Position numbers and translations under genes: made by a program | Notes under the pieces: model-generated | Databases searched by the model: none | Told to the model about the DNA's origin: nothing | The model's input: the letters and a program-made list of their open reading frames with translations, nothing else | Assembly: GCA_016218765.1 (NCBI GenBank) | Contig: JACRCZ010000141.1 | Coordinates: 117,398-181,397, forward strand | Length of the DNA stretch: 64,000 nt | Direction: 5' to 3' | From: Deltaproteobacteria bacterium | GTDB taxonomy: Bacteria > Myxococcota_A > Polyangia > DRWM01 > JAAZOP01 | Shown here: positions 15,201-22,333 of the stretch, one piece after another | Position numbering within the stretch: the stretch's first letter is position 1 | Layout of the letters: each line of letters opens with the position of its first letter

Positions 15201-16628
15201 TCACAGTCCGGTCACCGCGAGCTGGAACGCCCCGCATCCGCTGCCCGCGGTGGCGCTTGCGTCGACGAAGAGGTAGTAGATGCCCGGCTCCAGCGAGGTC
15301 GAGAGCCGGGAGCCGCCCGTCCCCACGGCGCAGCTCGCGTCGTCCTCGTTGCAGGCCAGCTCCGACGACGCGTCGTCGCAATCGCTGCGCAGGTACAGCA
15401 TCGAGTCGAAGGTCGTCGCCGCGCTGCACGTCGAGAAGGAGACGGTTCGGGTGGCGCCCACCGTGAACCAGTAGACGCCGTCGTTGCGTGCTCCGCCGCA
15501 CGTCGCGGCTGTCTCCGGCGACAGCGGGCAGGTGTCCCCCGACACCGTCGTCGTGCCCGGTGCGATGGCGATTGGGTTGCCGCAGCGGTCGCCGTTGGCG
15601 GCGGCGGGCGTACGGTAGAGCGTCAGGGTGTAGTCTCCGGCCTGGTCGGCGGCCCAGCCGTCGAGGGTCACGTAGTAGCGGCCGGCGGCGAGTCCGCGCA
15701 GCGTGACGCCGGAGTCCAGGTACGACGTGGTGCCCGAGCCGCCCGGCGGATCCATGTCGTCGTTGCATCCCAGCTCGCCGCCGCCGCAGGTCCGTCCCAC
15801 GTAGACGACCGTGTCGAAGAAGCTGCCGGAGGAGTTCACGAAGACATCCGACGTCTCGGTGAGGTCGAAGAAGAAGAACGCGTCGGGTGCCGGCGTCGGG
15901 GGATCCGTCGAGACGCAGGTTCGCGGTGCGCCCGCGTCGTTGGCCATCGTGGCGGTGCTGCCCGTGAAGGTCCCGCCGGCGCTGATGTCCAGCGGCGCGG
16001 CGCACGTGTCGTTCGTCCCCCCGCAGCCTTCGTCGATGGACCCGTCGCAATTGTCGTCCGCGCGGTTGTCGCAGATCTCGTCCGGCGGCGTGCACGTCCC
16101 GGGCACCAGGCACGCGTCGGAGCAAGCCGCGGTGCCGGCGGAGCCGCACCACGTCGTGCACGAGAGCACCGTTCCCGGGAGGCAGGCGAAGTCCTCGTCC
16201 GTCCGCCCGTCGCAGTCGTCGTCCAGCGCGTTGCATCGTTCCGGCCCGCACCCGTCGGCCCAGCCGTCGTCCGCGACCGCGTCGTCGCCTTCGGCGGCTT
16301 CCGACTCCGCGTCGGCGTCGTCCGGCGTGTCCGCGTCGGCGTCCGTCCGCGCCTCCTCGCCGGCGTCGGCGTCGGCGGCGCCGTCCGTCCCCGTTTCGGC
16401 CTCGCCGCCGGTTTCCGCGTCGGCTTCTCCCGGCGCGTCCGCGTCGGCCGGGATGTCCGTCCCGGCTTCCGCGTCCGGGTCGGGCACGCACGCCCCGTAG
16501 AAGCACAGCTGTCCCGCCGGGCAGCCGCCGGGGCACTCGCCCGCTCCCGTCGACTCGCACGAGGCGAGTCCGGCGATCGCCGCCGCTCCGAGGACCGCCA
16601 CGGACAGGTATCGGTTGTCGCGTCTCAA
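15201..16628 (-). CDS. Lipoprotein with MopE-like Cys/Asp motifs and two PPC-like domains
   Basis: Translation most likely begins at TTG (16628-16626), which has GGAGG six bases upstream; no in-frame ATG is available before the signal peptide. The 475 residues comprise lipobox IAGLASC (about 17-23), a short Cys-rich segment, an Asp/Ala/Glu-rich tether (about 45-110), two MopE-type motifs (CNALDDDCDGRTDEDFAC and CDNRADDNCDGSIDEGC), and two PPC-like domains (about 185-320 and 325-475) with FFDTVVYVGR and TFDSMLYLRS. It is a smaller relative of the lipoproteins at 7009 and 9980. No catalytic residues were recognised. Confidence 0.85.
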   Translation of the reverse strand: MRRDNRYLSVAVLGAAAIAGLASCESTGAGECPGGCPAGQLCFYGACVPDPDAEAGTDIPADADAPGEADAETGGEAETGTDGAADADAGEEARTDADADTPDDADAESEAAEGDDAVADDGWADGCGPERCNALDDDCDGRTDEDFACLPGTVLSCTTWCGSAGTAACSDACLVPGTCTPPDEICDNRADDNCDGSIDEGCGGTNDTCAAPLDISAGGTFTGSTATMANDAGAPRTCVSTDPPTPAPDAFFFFDLTETSDVFVNSSGSFFDTVVYVGRTCGGGELGCNDDMDPPGGSGTTSYLDSGVTLRGLAAGRYYVTLDGWAADQAGDYTLTLYRTPAAANGDRCGNPIAIAPGTTTVSGDTCPLSPETAATCGGARNDGVYWFTVGATRTVSFSTCSAATTFDSMLYLRSDCDDASSELACNEDDASCAVGTGGSRLSTSLEPGIYYLFVDASATAGSGCGAFQLAVTGL

Positions 16629-16704
16629 GATGAGCCTCCGCGCGGACCCGCTCGTCCGCCCCGCCGACGCATTGTGTCGCGAACGAGCGTCCGACACCAG
16701 CGCC

Positions 16705-16742
16705 CCTCTGCGTCTCTGCAGCGCTGCGTCTCTGCGCGAGAT
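16705..16742. repeat. Dispersed repeat family A, copy 2 (CTCTGCG variant)
   Basis: Repeated TCTGCGTCTCTGC-type heptads ending GCGCGAGAT in the divergent gap between the lipoprotein at 15201-16628 and the PPIase gene. Confidence 0.7.
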
Positions 16743-16750
16743 CCGCGCGC

Positions 16751-16789
16751 CCGACTTGACCCCCCGACCCGCCGTGGTATGAAAGTCGG
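16751..16789 (+). promoter_or_regulatory. Candidate sigma70-type promoter inside an inverted repeat, upstream of PPIase gene
   Basis: TTGACC (16756-16761) is followed after 16 bases by TATGAA (16778-16783). The whole element is bracketed by the seven-base inverted repeat CCGACTT (16751-16757) and AAGTCGG (16783-16789). Predicted transcription would start about 20 bases before the ATG at 16809. The bracketing repeat could be an operator. Confidence 0.5.
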
Positions 16790-16808
16790 CCCGAGGAAGG
16801 AGCGCAGC

Positions 16809-17942
16809 ATGCACAGGCCCATCTTCGTGTTCCTTGCCGCCGCGTTTGCGGTTGCCGCCGCGGGGCTTCCGATCTCCGGCGCGATGGCGGAGGCGCAGGT
16901 GGCCGCGACCGCGCCCGCTCAGCCCGAGCCGTCCGCCGGTGCCGCCGCCGATGCGGCCGCGGCGGAAGAGGCGTCCCCGGGGGTGTCCGATACGGAGCGG
17001 CGGGCGAAGGTGCTGGCCCAGGTCGGGAGCCGCACGCTCACCGTCGGTGATTTCGAGGATCAGCTCTCCAGCCCGCGCAACCCGGTGCCGACGCGCGCCC
17101 GCTATGCCGACCCCGAGCAGGTGCGCCGGGAGTTCGACCAGCGCGTCGAGCGGATGGTGATCGCGGCGTGGGCCGAGCGTCAGGGTATCGACCGCCGTGC
17201 CGACCTCCTGCGCGACGTCCGCAAGCTCTACCGCGGCATCACCCTGTACCGCCACGTCAGCGAGACCGTCACCGACGGGTCGGTCACCGACGCCGAGGTC
17301 GCCGCGTTCTACGAGGAGCACCACGACTGGTACAACCGTCCGGAGACCGTCAAGGCGGGTCTCATCCTGCTCCCCGACCGCCCGCAGGCCGAGGCCGCGC
17401 TGGCGCGGGCCCTGGCCGCCAAGGGCAACCGCGCCGAGCTCGTCCGCATCGTCCGCGAGCTGAGCACCGACGAGGAATCGAAGCTCCAGAACGGCACCAT
17501 CGGCGTCTTCGACCGCGACGGCAAGCTCAACCGGGCGCAGGGCCACGGCCAGCCGGAGCCTCCCCCCGTCGATCCCGCCATCGTCGCCGCCGCCTTCACG
17601 ATGTCGACCCCGTACGACGTCTACCCCCAGGTCGTCGACACCGCCCGTGGTCCGGCCGTGGTCTTCATGTTCAACCGGACCGAGGCGGTCACCCGGACCG
17701 TCGAGGAGGTCGCCTCGCGCATCCGCCCCGAGCTGCTCAAGCAGCGGCGTGATGCGGCCGCCGACACCTTCCTGGCCGAGGCGCGCGGCCGCTACCACGT
17801 CGCCGTCCACGACGGGGCGTTCGAGAACGTCGTCGTCGCCCCCGCGCCGCCCGAAGCGATGGGGCCGCACGGCGGCATGTTCGACGAGCCCCCCGGCATG
17901 GGTCCCATGGCCCCGCCCCGCGTGATCACGCCCCAGCCATAG
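16809..17942 (+). CDS. Periplasmic parvulin/SurA-like peptidyl-prolyl isomerase
   Basis: The 377-residue protein has a cleavable signal peptide (about residues 1-28), an Ala/Pro/Glu-rich linker, and a SurA/PrsA-type architecture: an N-terminal helical chaperone region (about 65-170, RTLTVGDFEDQLSSPRNPVP) and a rotamase domain (about 185-310, with VTDAEVAAFYEEHHDWYNRP followed by GTIGVFDRDG). Such proteins assist folding of outer-membrane and secreted proteins, which fits the many secreted proteins here. The start has AAGGAG eight bases upstream. The C-terminal 40 residues are Gly/Met/Pro-rich. The catalytic core is divergent, so chaperone rather than isomerase activity is possible. Confidence 0.8.
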   Translation: MHRPIFVFLAAAFAVAAAGLPISGAMAEAQVAATAPAQPEPSAGAAADAAAAEEASPGVSDTERRAKVLAQVGSRTLTVGDFEDQLSSPRNPVPTRARYADPEQVRREFDQRVERMVIAAWAERQGIDRRADLLRDVRKLYRGITLYRHVSETVTDGSVTDAEVAAFYEEHHDWYNRPETVKAGLILLPDRPQAEAALARALAAKGNRAELVRIVRELSTDEESKLQNGTIGVFDRDGKLNRAQGHGQPEPPPVDPAIVAAAFTMSTPYDVYPQVVDTARGPAVVFMFNRTEAVTRTVEEVASRIRPELLKQRRDAAADTFLAEARGRYHVAVHDGAFENVVVAPAPPEAMGPHGGMFDEPPGMGPMAPPRVITPQP

Positions 17943-17986
17943 GGAGGGCGCGGAGGGGAGGGCGCGGAGATCCGACTTACCGCTGA

Positions 17987-18005
17987 CCCTTCGACAAGCT
18001 CAGGG
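17987..18005. repeat. Dispersed repeat family B, copy 1 (CCCTTCGAC...GCTCAGGG)
   Basis: CCCTTCGACAAGCTCAGGG, an imperfect palindrome, followed at 18013-18043 by three CGCTGAG words. The same element recurs at 20448, 33086, 33124 and 43821. From memory, this word is widespread in diverse bacterial genomes. Confidence 0.85.
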
Positions 18006-18132
18006 TGCGAGCAGACGCTGAGGGCGCTGAGACAAACGCTGAGAGGACGGAAACGGGGTTTCCGGATCCGGCCGGACCCGTCACCATTTTCCCGGGCGCG
18101 GCCCGACGTAAGCCGTTCGGGGGAGGAACGAG

Positions 18133-20553
18133 ATGGCCCTGCCCTTGCTTCCGACAGCCGCGCCCTCGCGCCCCCTCCGCCCCCTTTGCGTCCTTCGCCC
18201 CCTTGGCGTACTTTCCCCAAACCGCCGCCACCTCGCGGCGGCACGAAAGCTGCCACCCCTCCTGGAATCACTCCCTGCCCTCATCGCCCGCGAGCTGTCG
18301 CTCGATCCCGCGCGCGTCGAGCGCACCCTCGAGCTGCTCGACGGCGGCGCCACCGTCCCGTTCGTCGCCCGCTACCGCAAGGAGGCCACCGGCGGCCTCG
18401 ACGAGGTCGGCATCGGCGCCATCGCCGAGCGCGCCGCCTTCCTCCGCGAGCTCGACGCCCGCAAGGCGACCGTCCTGCGCGAGATCGAGAAGCAGGGCAA
18501 GCTCACCCCCGAGCTGCGCGCGAAGATCGAAGCCACCCTCTCCAAGACCGAGCTGGAGGACCTGTACCTCCCCTACAAACCGAAACGGCGCACCCGCGCG
18601 TCGATCGCGCGCGAGCGCGGCCTCGAGCCGCTCGCCCAGCGCATCCTGGCCCAGGCCGAGGTCGAGCCGCCCCGCGAGACGCTCGGCGCCCCCTTTGTCT
18701 CCGTCGAGCGGGGCGTCCCCGACATCGACGCCGCGTTCGCCGGCGCCCGCGACATCGTCGCCGAGACGATCAGCGAACGCGCCGACGTCCGCGCCGACCT
18801 GCGCGCCCAGGCCATGGGCAGCGGCCTCTTCGTCTCCCGCGTCGCCAAGGGCAAGGAGGAGGAGGGCGCCCGCTTCCGCGACTGGTTCGATCACCGCGAG
18901 CCCGCCCGGGCCATCCCCTCGCATCGCATGCTCGCCCTCCTCCGCGGCGAGAACGAGGAGGTCCTGACGCTGCGACTCGAGGTCGACGGCGACCACGCCC
19001 TCGCGCTGGTGCGCCGCGCCGTCGTCACCAACCCCCGCGCCGCCCTCGCCGCCGAGCTGGAGGTCGCGCTCGCCGACGCCTGGAAACGCCTGCTCGCGCC
19101 GTCGATCGAGAACGACGTGCGCGGGGAAGTGCGGGAGCGTGCCGAGGCCGAGGCCATCCGGGTTTTCTCCGAGAACCTGCGCAACCTGCTCCTCGCCCCG
19201 CCGCTCGGCGGCAAGCGCGTCCTGGGCGTCGACCCCGGCTTCCGCACCGGCTGCAAGCTCGTCGCCGTCGACGAGCAGGGCGATCTGCGCGACCACACCG
19301 TGATCTTCCCCACCCACTCGGCACGCCAGGTCGAGGAGGCCGCGCGAGTCGTGGAGGAGCTGTGCCGCCGTCACCGCGTGGAGGCGGTCGCCATCGGCAA
19401 CGGCACCGCCGGCCGCGAGACCGAGGCGTTCTTCCGCCGTCTGGCCAAGGAAGACAAGCTCGGCGGTGCGTGCGTCGTCGTGGTCAACGAGTCCGGCGCG
19501 TCGGTCTACTCCGCGTCCGAGGTCGCCCGCGAGGAGCTGCCCGACCAGGACGTCACCGTTCGCGGCGCGGTTTCCATCGCCCGCCGCTTGCAGGACCCGC
19601 TGGCCGAGCTGGTGAAGATCGACCCGAAGTCGATCGGCGTCGGCCAGTACCAGCACGACGTCCACCAGCCGACCCTGCACAAGGCGCTCGATGGCGTCGT
19701 CGAGAGCTGCGTCAACCGCGTCGGGGTCGACGTCAACACCGCGTCGCCGACCCTGCTGCGCTACGTCGCCGGCCTGGGCGAGACGCTGGCCCGCAACATC
19801 GTCGCGTACCGGGCGGAGAACGGACCGTTCGGCTCCCGCCGCAGGCTGGCCAAGGTCCCGCGCGTCGGGGCCAAGGCGTTCGAGCAGGCGGCAGGCTTCC
19901 TCCGCGTCCGCGGCGGCGACAACCCGCTCGACGACTCCGCCGTCCACCCGGAGAGCTACGACGTCGTCGAGCGCATGGCGCGGGATCTGGGCGTCGAGCC
20001 GCGCGCGCTCGTGGGCAGCGCCGAGCTGGCCAAGAAGATCGAGGTCGCGCGGTACGTCGACGACCGGCGCGGCCTGCCGACGCTGCGGGACATCGTGGCC
20101 GAGCTGGAGAAGCCGGGACGGGACCCGCGCGCCGAGTTCACCGACGCCGGATTCGACCCCGACGTCACGGAGTTCGAGCACGTGGCCGTGGGCATGCTGC
20201 TCGCGGGCGTGGTGACCAACGTCACGCGTTTCGGCGCCTTCGTCGACGTCGGGGTCCACCAGGACGGCCTGGTCCACGTCTCCGAGCTGTCGGACCGGTT
20301 CGTGCGTGACCCGTCCGAGGTGGTCAAGGTGGGCGACCGCGTGAAGGTCCGCGTGCTCCACATCGACGCCGCCCGTCGCCGCATCGGCCTGTCGTTGAAG
20401 CAGACGCGCCCGGCGCCCGATCCGGTCGCCGCCGCGAGGTCCGCCCGCCCTGAGCGGGTCGAAGGGCGCCCCGTCCCGGCGCCTCGCCCCCCCGCCGGCG
20501 CCCTCGCCGACGCCCTCCTGCGCTGGAAGGGCCGTCCCAAGGACCCGCACTAG
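18133..20553 (+). CDS. tex: Tex family RNA-binding transcription accessory protein
   Basis: The 806-residue protein has all Tex regions: a helical N-terminal part with DGGATVPFVARYRKEATGGL (about 65-90), a YqgF/RNase H-like fold beginning VLGVDPGFRTG (about 362), helix-hairpin-helix motifs (about 530-600, NTASPTLLRYVAGLGETLAR) and a C-terminal S1 domain (about 688-755, GVVTNVTRFGAFVDVG). Tex binds nucleic acid and affects transcription and stress tolerance in several species. The ATG at 18133 has a good ribosome binding site, but the first roughly 45 residues are encoded by dispersed repeat A and are not Tex-like; the true family N-terminus begins near LPPLLESLPALIARELS. A family B repeat is also translated in the C-terminal tail. 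The stop overlaps the convergent gene's stop by four bases. Confidence 0.95.
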   Translation: MALPLLPTAAPSRPLRPLCVLRPLGVLSPNRRHLAAARKLPPLLESLPALIARELSLDPARVERTLELLDGGATVPFVARYRKEATGGLDEVGIGAIAERAAFLRELDARKATVLREIEKQGKLTPELRAKIEATLSKTELEDLYLPYKPKRRTRASIARERGLEPLAQRILAQAEVEPPRETLGAPFVSVERGVPDIDAAFAGARDIVAETISERADVRADLRAQAMGSGLFVSRVAKGKEEEGARFRDWFDHREPARAIPSHRMLALLRGENEEVLTLRLEVDGDHALALVRRAVVTNPRAALAAELEVALADAWKRLLAPSIENDVRGEVRERAEAEAIRVFSENLRNLLLAPPLGGKRVLGVDPGFRTGCKLVAVDEQGDLRDHTVIFPTHSARQVEEAARVVEELCRRHRVEAVAIGNGTAGRETEAFFRRLAKEDKLGGACVVVVNESGASVYSASEVAREELPDQDVTVRGAVSIARRLQDPLAELVKIDPKSIGVGQYQHDVHQPTLHKALDGVVESCVNRVGVDVNTASPTLLRYVAGLGETLARNIVAYRAENGPFGSRRRLAKVPRVGAKAFEQAAGFLRVRGGDNPLDDSAVHPESYDVVERMARDLGVEPRALVGSAELAKKIEVARYVDDRRGLPTLRDIVAELEKPGRDPRAEFTDAGFDPDVTEFEHVAVGMLLAGVVTNVTRFGAFVDVGVHQDGLVHVSELSDRFVRDPSEVVKVGDRVKVRVLHIDAARRRIGLSLKQTRPAPDPVAAARSARPERVEGRPVPAPRPPAGALADALLRWKGRPKDPH
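18181..18216. repeat. Dispersed repeat family A, copy 3, translated at the Tex N-terminus
   Basis: CCCTTTGCGTCCTTCGCC-type heptads between the ribosome binding site/ATG and the conserved part of tex. In frame they encode a Pro/Leu/Arg/Val-rich segment. Confidence 0.75.
20448..20466. repeat. Dispersed repeat family B, copy 2, translated at the Tex C-terminus
   Basis: CCCTGAGCGGGTCGAAGGG, the reverse orientation of copy 1, encodes PERVEGR inside the low-complexity tail after the Tex S1 domain. Confidence 0.8.
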
Positions 20554-22247
20554 TACCACGCCGTCTCGAAGTACAGCTCCGGCTTCGGGTCCATGATCCC
20601 CAGCCCGTGACGTTCGTCGATCCACAGCAGGATCACGTTCGTCCCGGCGCCGGCCGCCGTGAGCATCGACGTCCCCGCGACGAAGCGCGCGTGCGGGAAG
20701 ACCGTCTCCGCCCCCGTGTGCAGGTTCTCGTCCACCGGCGCCGCGTACAGCTCGATGCGGCCGCGATCCGGATCCAGCGTGTAGGCGCGGTGGTCGAGCC
20801 ACGCGAGCACCCCGAGCGTCGACGGGTGCGCCAGCAGGAACGGCTCGTCCCGGTCGTCGGGCGCGTCGAGCATCAGATCGCCCGAGCCGCGCAGCGGATC
20901 CAGCGTCCCTGCCGCGTCGGTCCGTGCGGCGAGGAACATGTTCGGCGGCGTGCTCGAGGGGTCGGTGAGGTCGGTCATGCTCCACACCGCCACGAAGGTC
21001 CCCGCCACGTCGAACGCCCGGCACTCGCGATGCCAGGTCCAGTCGTTCTCCGGCGTCAGGTACGCGCGGCTCGCGATCGTCCCGTCGCGCCGCAGCAGCG
21101 CGACCTGGCTCTTGGGCAGCTCCATCTCCAGCAGCTCGTCGTACCGGCCGCGGACGAACGCGACCCACGACAGGTCCCCCGCGGCGGCCACGTCGATGAA
21201 GCTGAACGGCTCGAAGCCTCCGATCGGATCCGCCGCCGTCCCCGCGCCCGAGGTCGCGACGACCACCGGCCCCGTCACCTCCCACGTCCCCGGCTCCACC
21301 CGCATCCACCGCACCTCACTCGACCCTGCGTCCGAGAACGCCCGCCACGCGGCGACGAAGCCGGTGCCGTCCCACGCCACGTCGCCCCCGAACGAGCCGT
21401 TCCAGCCGGCCGCTTCCAGGTCCAGCGGGGCGAGCAGCTCCGTTCCGTCCGGCGCCGTCGCCTTGAAGTGCGTCGAGTAGGGCAGGGCAGGCTGCTGGTA
21501 GAGCACCGCGATCGCGTCGTTTCCGATTGCCGTCCGCGCGTAGAGCGTCTCCCCCGGCTCGTCGACCAGACGCACGCGGTCCGTCGTCCACCGTGCCGCG
21601 CCATCGATCTCGCGCAGCCACGCCTCCGCGTCGCCGTCCGAGCGATCGGTCCACGTCACCCACGCCTCGGCCCCCACCCGGTGCACGCGCGGGACGCCCG
21701 CCATTCCGACGACCGAGTAGACCGTGAGCTGCACGCCGCTGCGCCCCAGACCCAGCTCGGCGGCAGCCGTCTGTGGAGCCGCTCCCGCCTGCGTCGCGGT
21801 CGCCTCCAGCTCCACGAACCCGTCGGGCAGCCCGGCCACCGGCAGCATCGCCACCCAGTCGCCGTCGCCCTCCGGGTCGGCCGCGTCGACCATCGTGTCG
21901 GTCCCCATCCGCACCGTCACCTCGTCCGCTGTCCCCTCGACCGCCACGTGCAGCGGCAGCGCGTCGTAGACCGCCTGGTTCCCCCACAAGGCCCCTCCGA
22001 TCGCCTGCGGCAGCGCAATCCCCACGAGCGGCGTCGCCTCCGCCTCCTCCCCCCCATCCTCTACCTCTTCCCCTCCGTCCCCCTCTCCGTCCCCCTCCCC
22101 CTCTCCGTCCCCCTCTCCTTCTCCCCCGTCCTCCGCCGCCACCTCCCCGTCCCCCTCCCCAACGTCCCCCCCGTCCTCTCCCCCAGCCGGATCCCCGCAC
22201 CCCACGACCCCGACCACCGCCAGCGCCCAAACCGTCACGCCCCTCAT
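20550..22247 (-). CDS. Large Asp/Gly/Glu-tethered lipoprotein, probably beta-propeller
   Basis: The 565-residue product has a signal peptide with lipobox VVGVVGC (about residues 11-17), an unusually long acidic tether of Glu/Gly/Asp repeats (about 20-75), then about 490 residues rich in beta-strand. Spaced Trp-containing motifs (AEAWVTWTDRSDG, FVAAWRAFSDAG, LSWVAFVRGRYD, FVAVWSMTDL, LGVLAWLDHR, NVILLWIDERHG) resemble propeller blades. No catalytic motif is evident. The start ATG at 22247 has AGGTGG just upstream. It follows the spermidine-synthase-like gene by 86 bases on the same strand and may share its transcript. Confidence 0.75.
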   Translation of the reverse strand: MRGVTVWALAVVGVVGCGDPAGGEDGGDVGEGDGEVAAEDGGEGEGDGEGEGDGEGDGGEEVEDGGEEAEATPLVGIALPQAIGGALWGNQAVYDALPLHVAVEGTADEVTVRMGTDTMVDAADPEGDGDWVAMLPVAGLPDGFVELEATATQAGAAPQTAAAELGLGRSGVQLTVYSVVGMAGVPRVHRVGAEAWVTWTDRSDGDAEAWLREIDGAARWTTDRVRLVDEPGETLYARTAIGNDAIAVLYQQPALPYSTHFKATAPDGTELLAPLDLEAAGWNGSFGGDVAWDGTGFVAAWRAFSDAGSSEVRWMRVEPGTWEVTGPVVVATSGAGTAADPIGGFEPFSFIDVAAAGDLSWVAFVRGRYDELLEMELPKSQVALLRRDGTIASRAYLTPENDWTWHRECRAFDVAGTFVAVWSMTDLTDPSSTPPNMFLAARTDAAGTLDPLRGSGDLMLDAPDDRDEPFLLAHPSTLGVLAWLDHRAYTLDPDRGRIELYAAPVDENLHTGAETVFPHARFVAGTSMLTAAGAGTNVILLWIDERHGLGIMDPKPELYFETAWY

Positions 22248-22333
22248 CTCCCACCTCTCTTCTCCCCACCTCCGAACCAACAACTCGTTCCAGACGACCC
22301 ACTCAACCCGATCGTCCCCCTCACCGCGATCGT

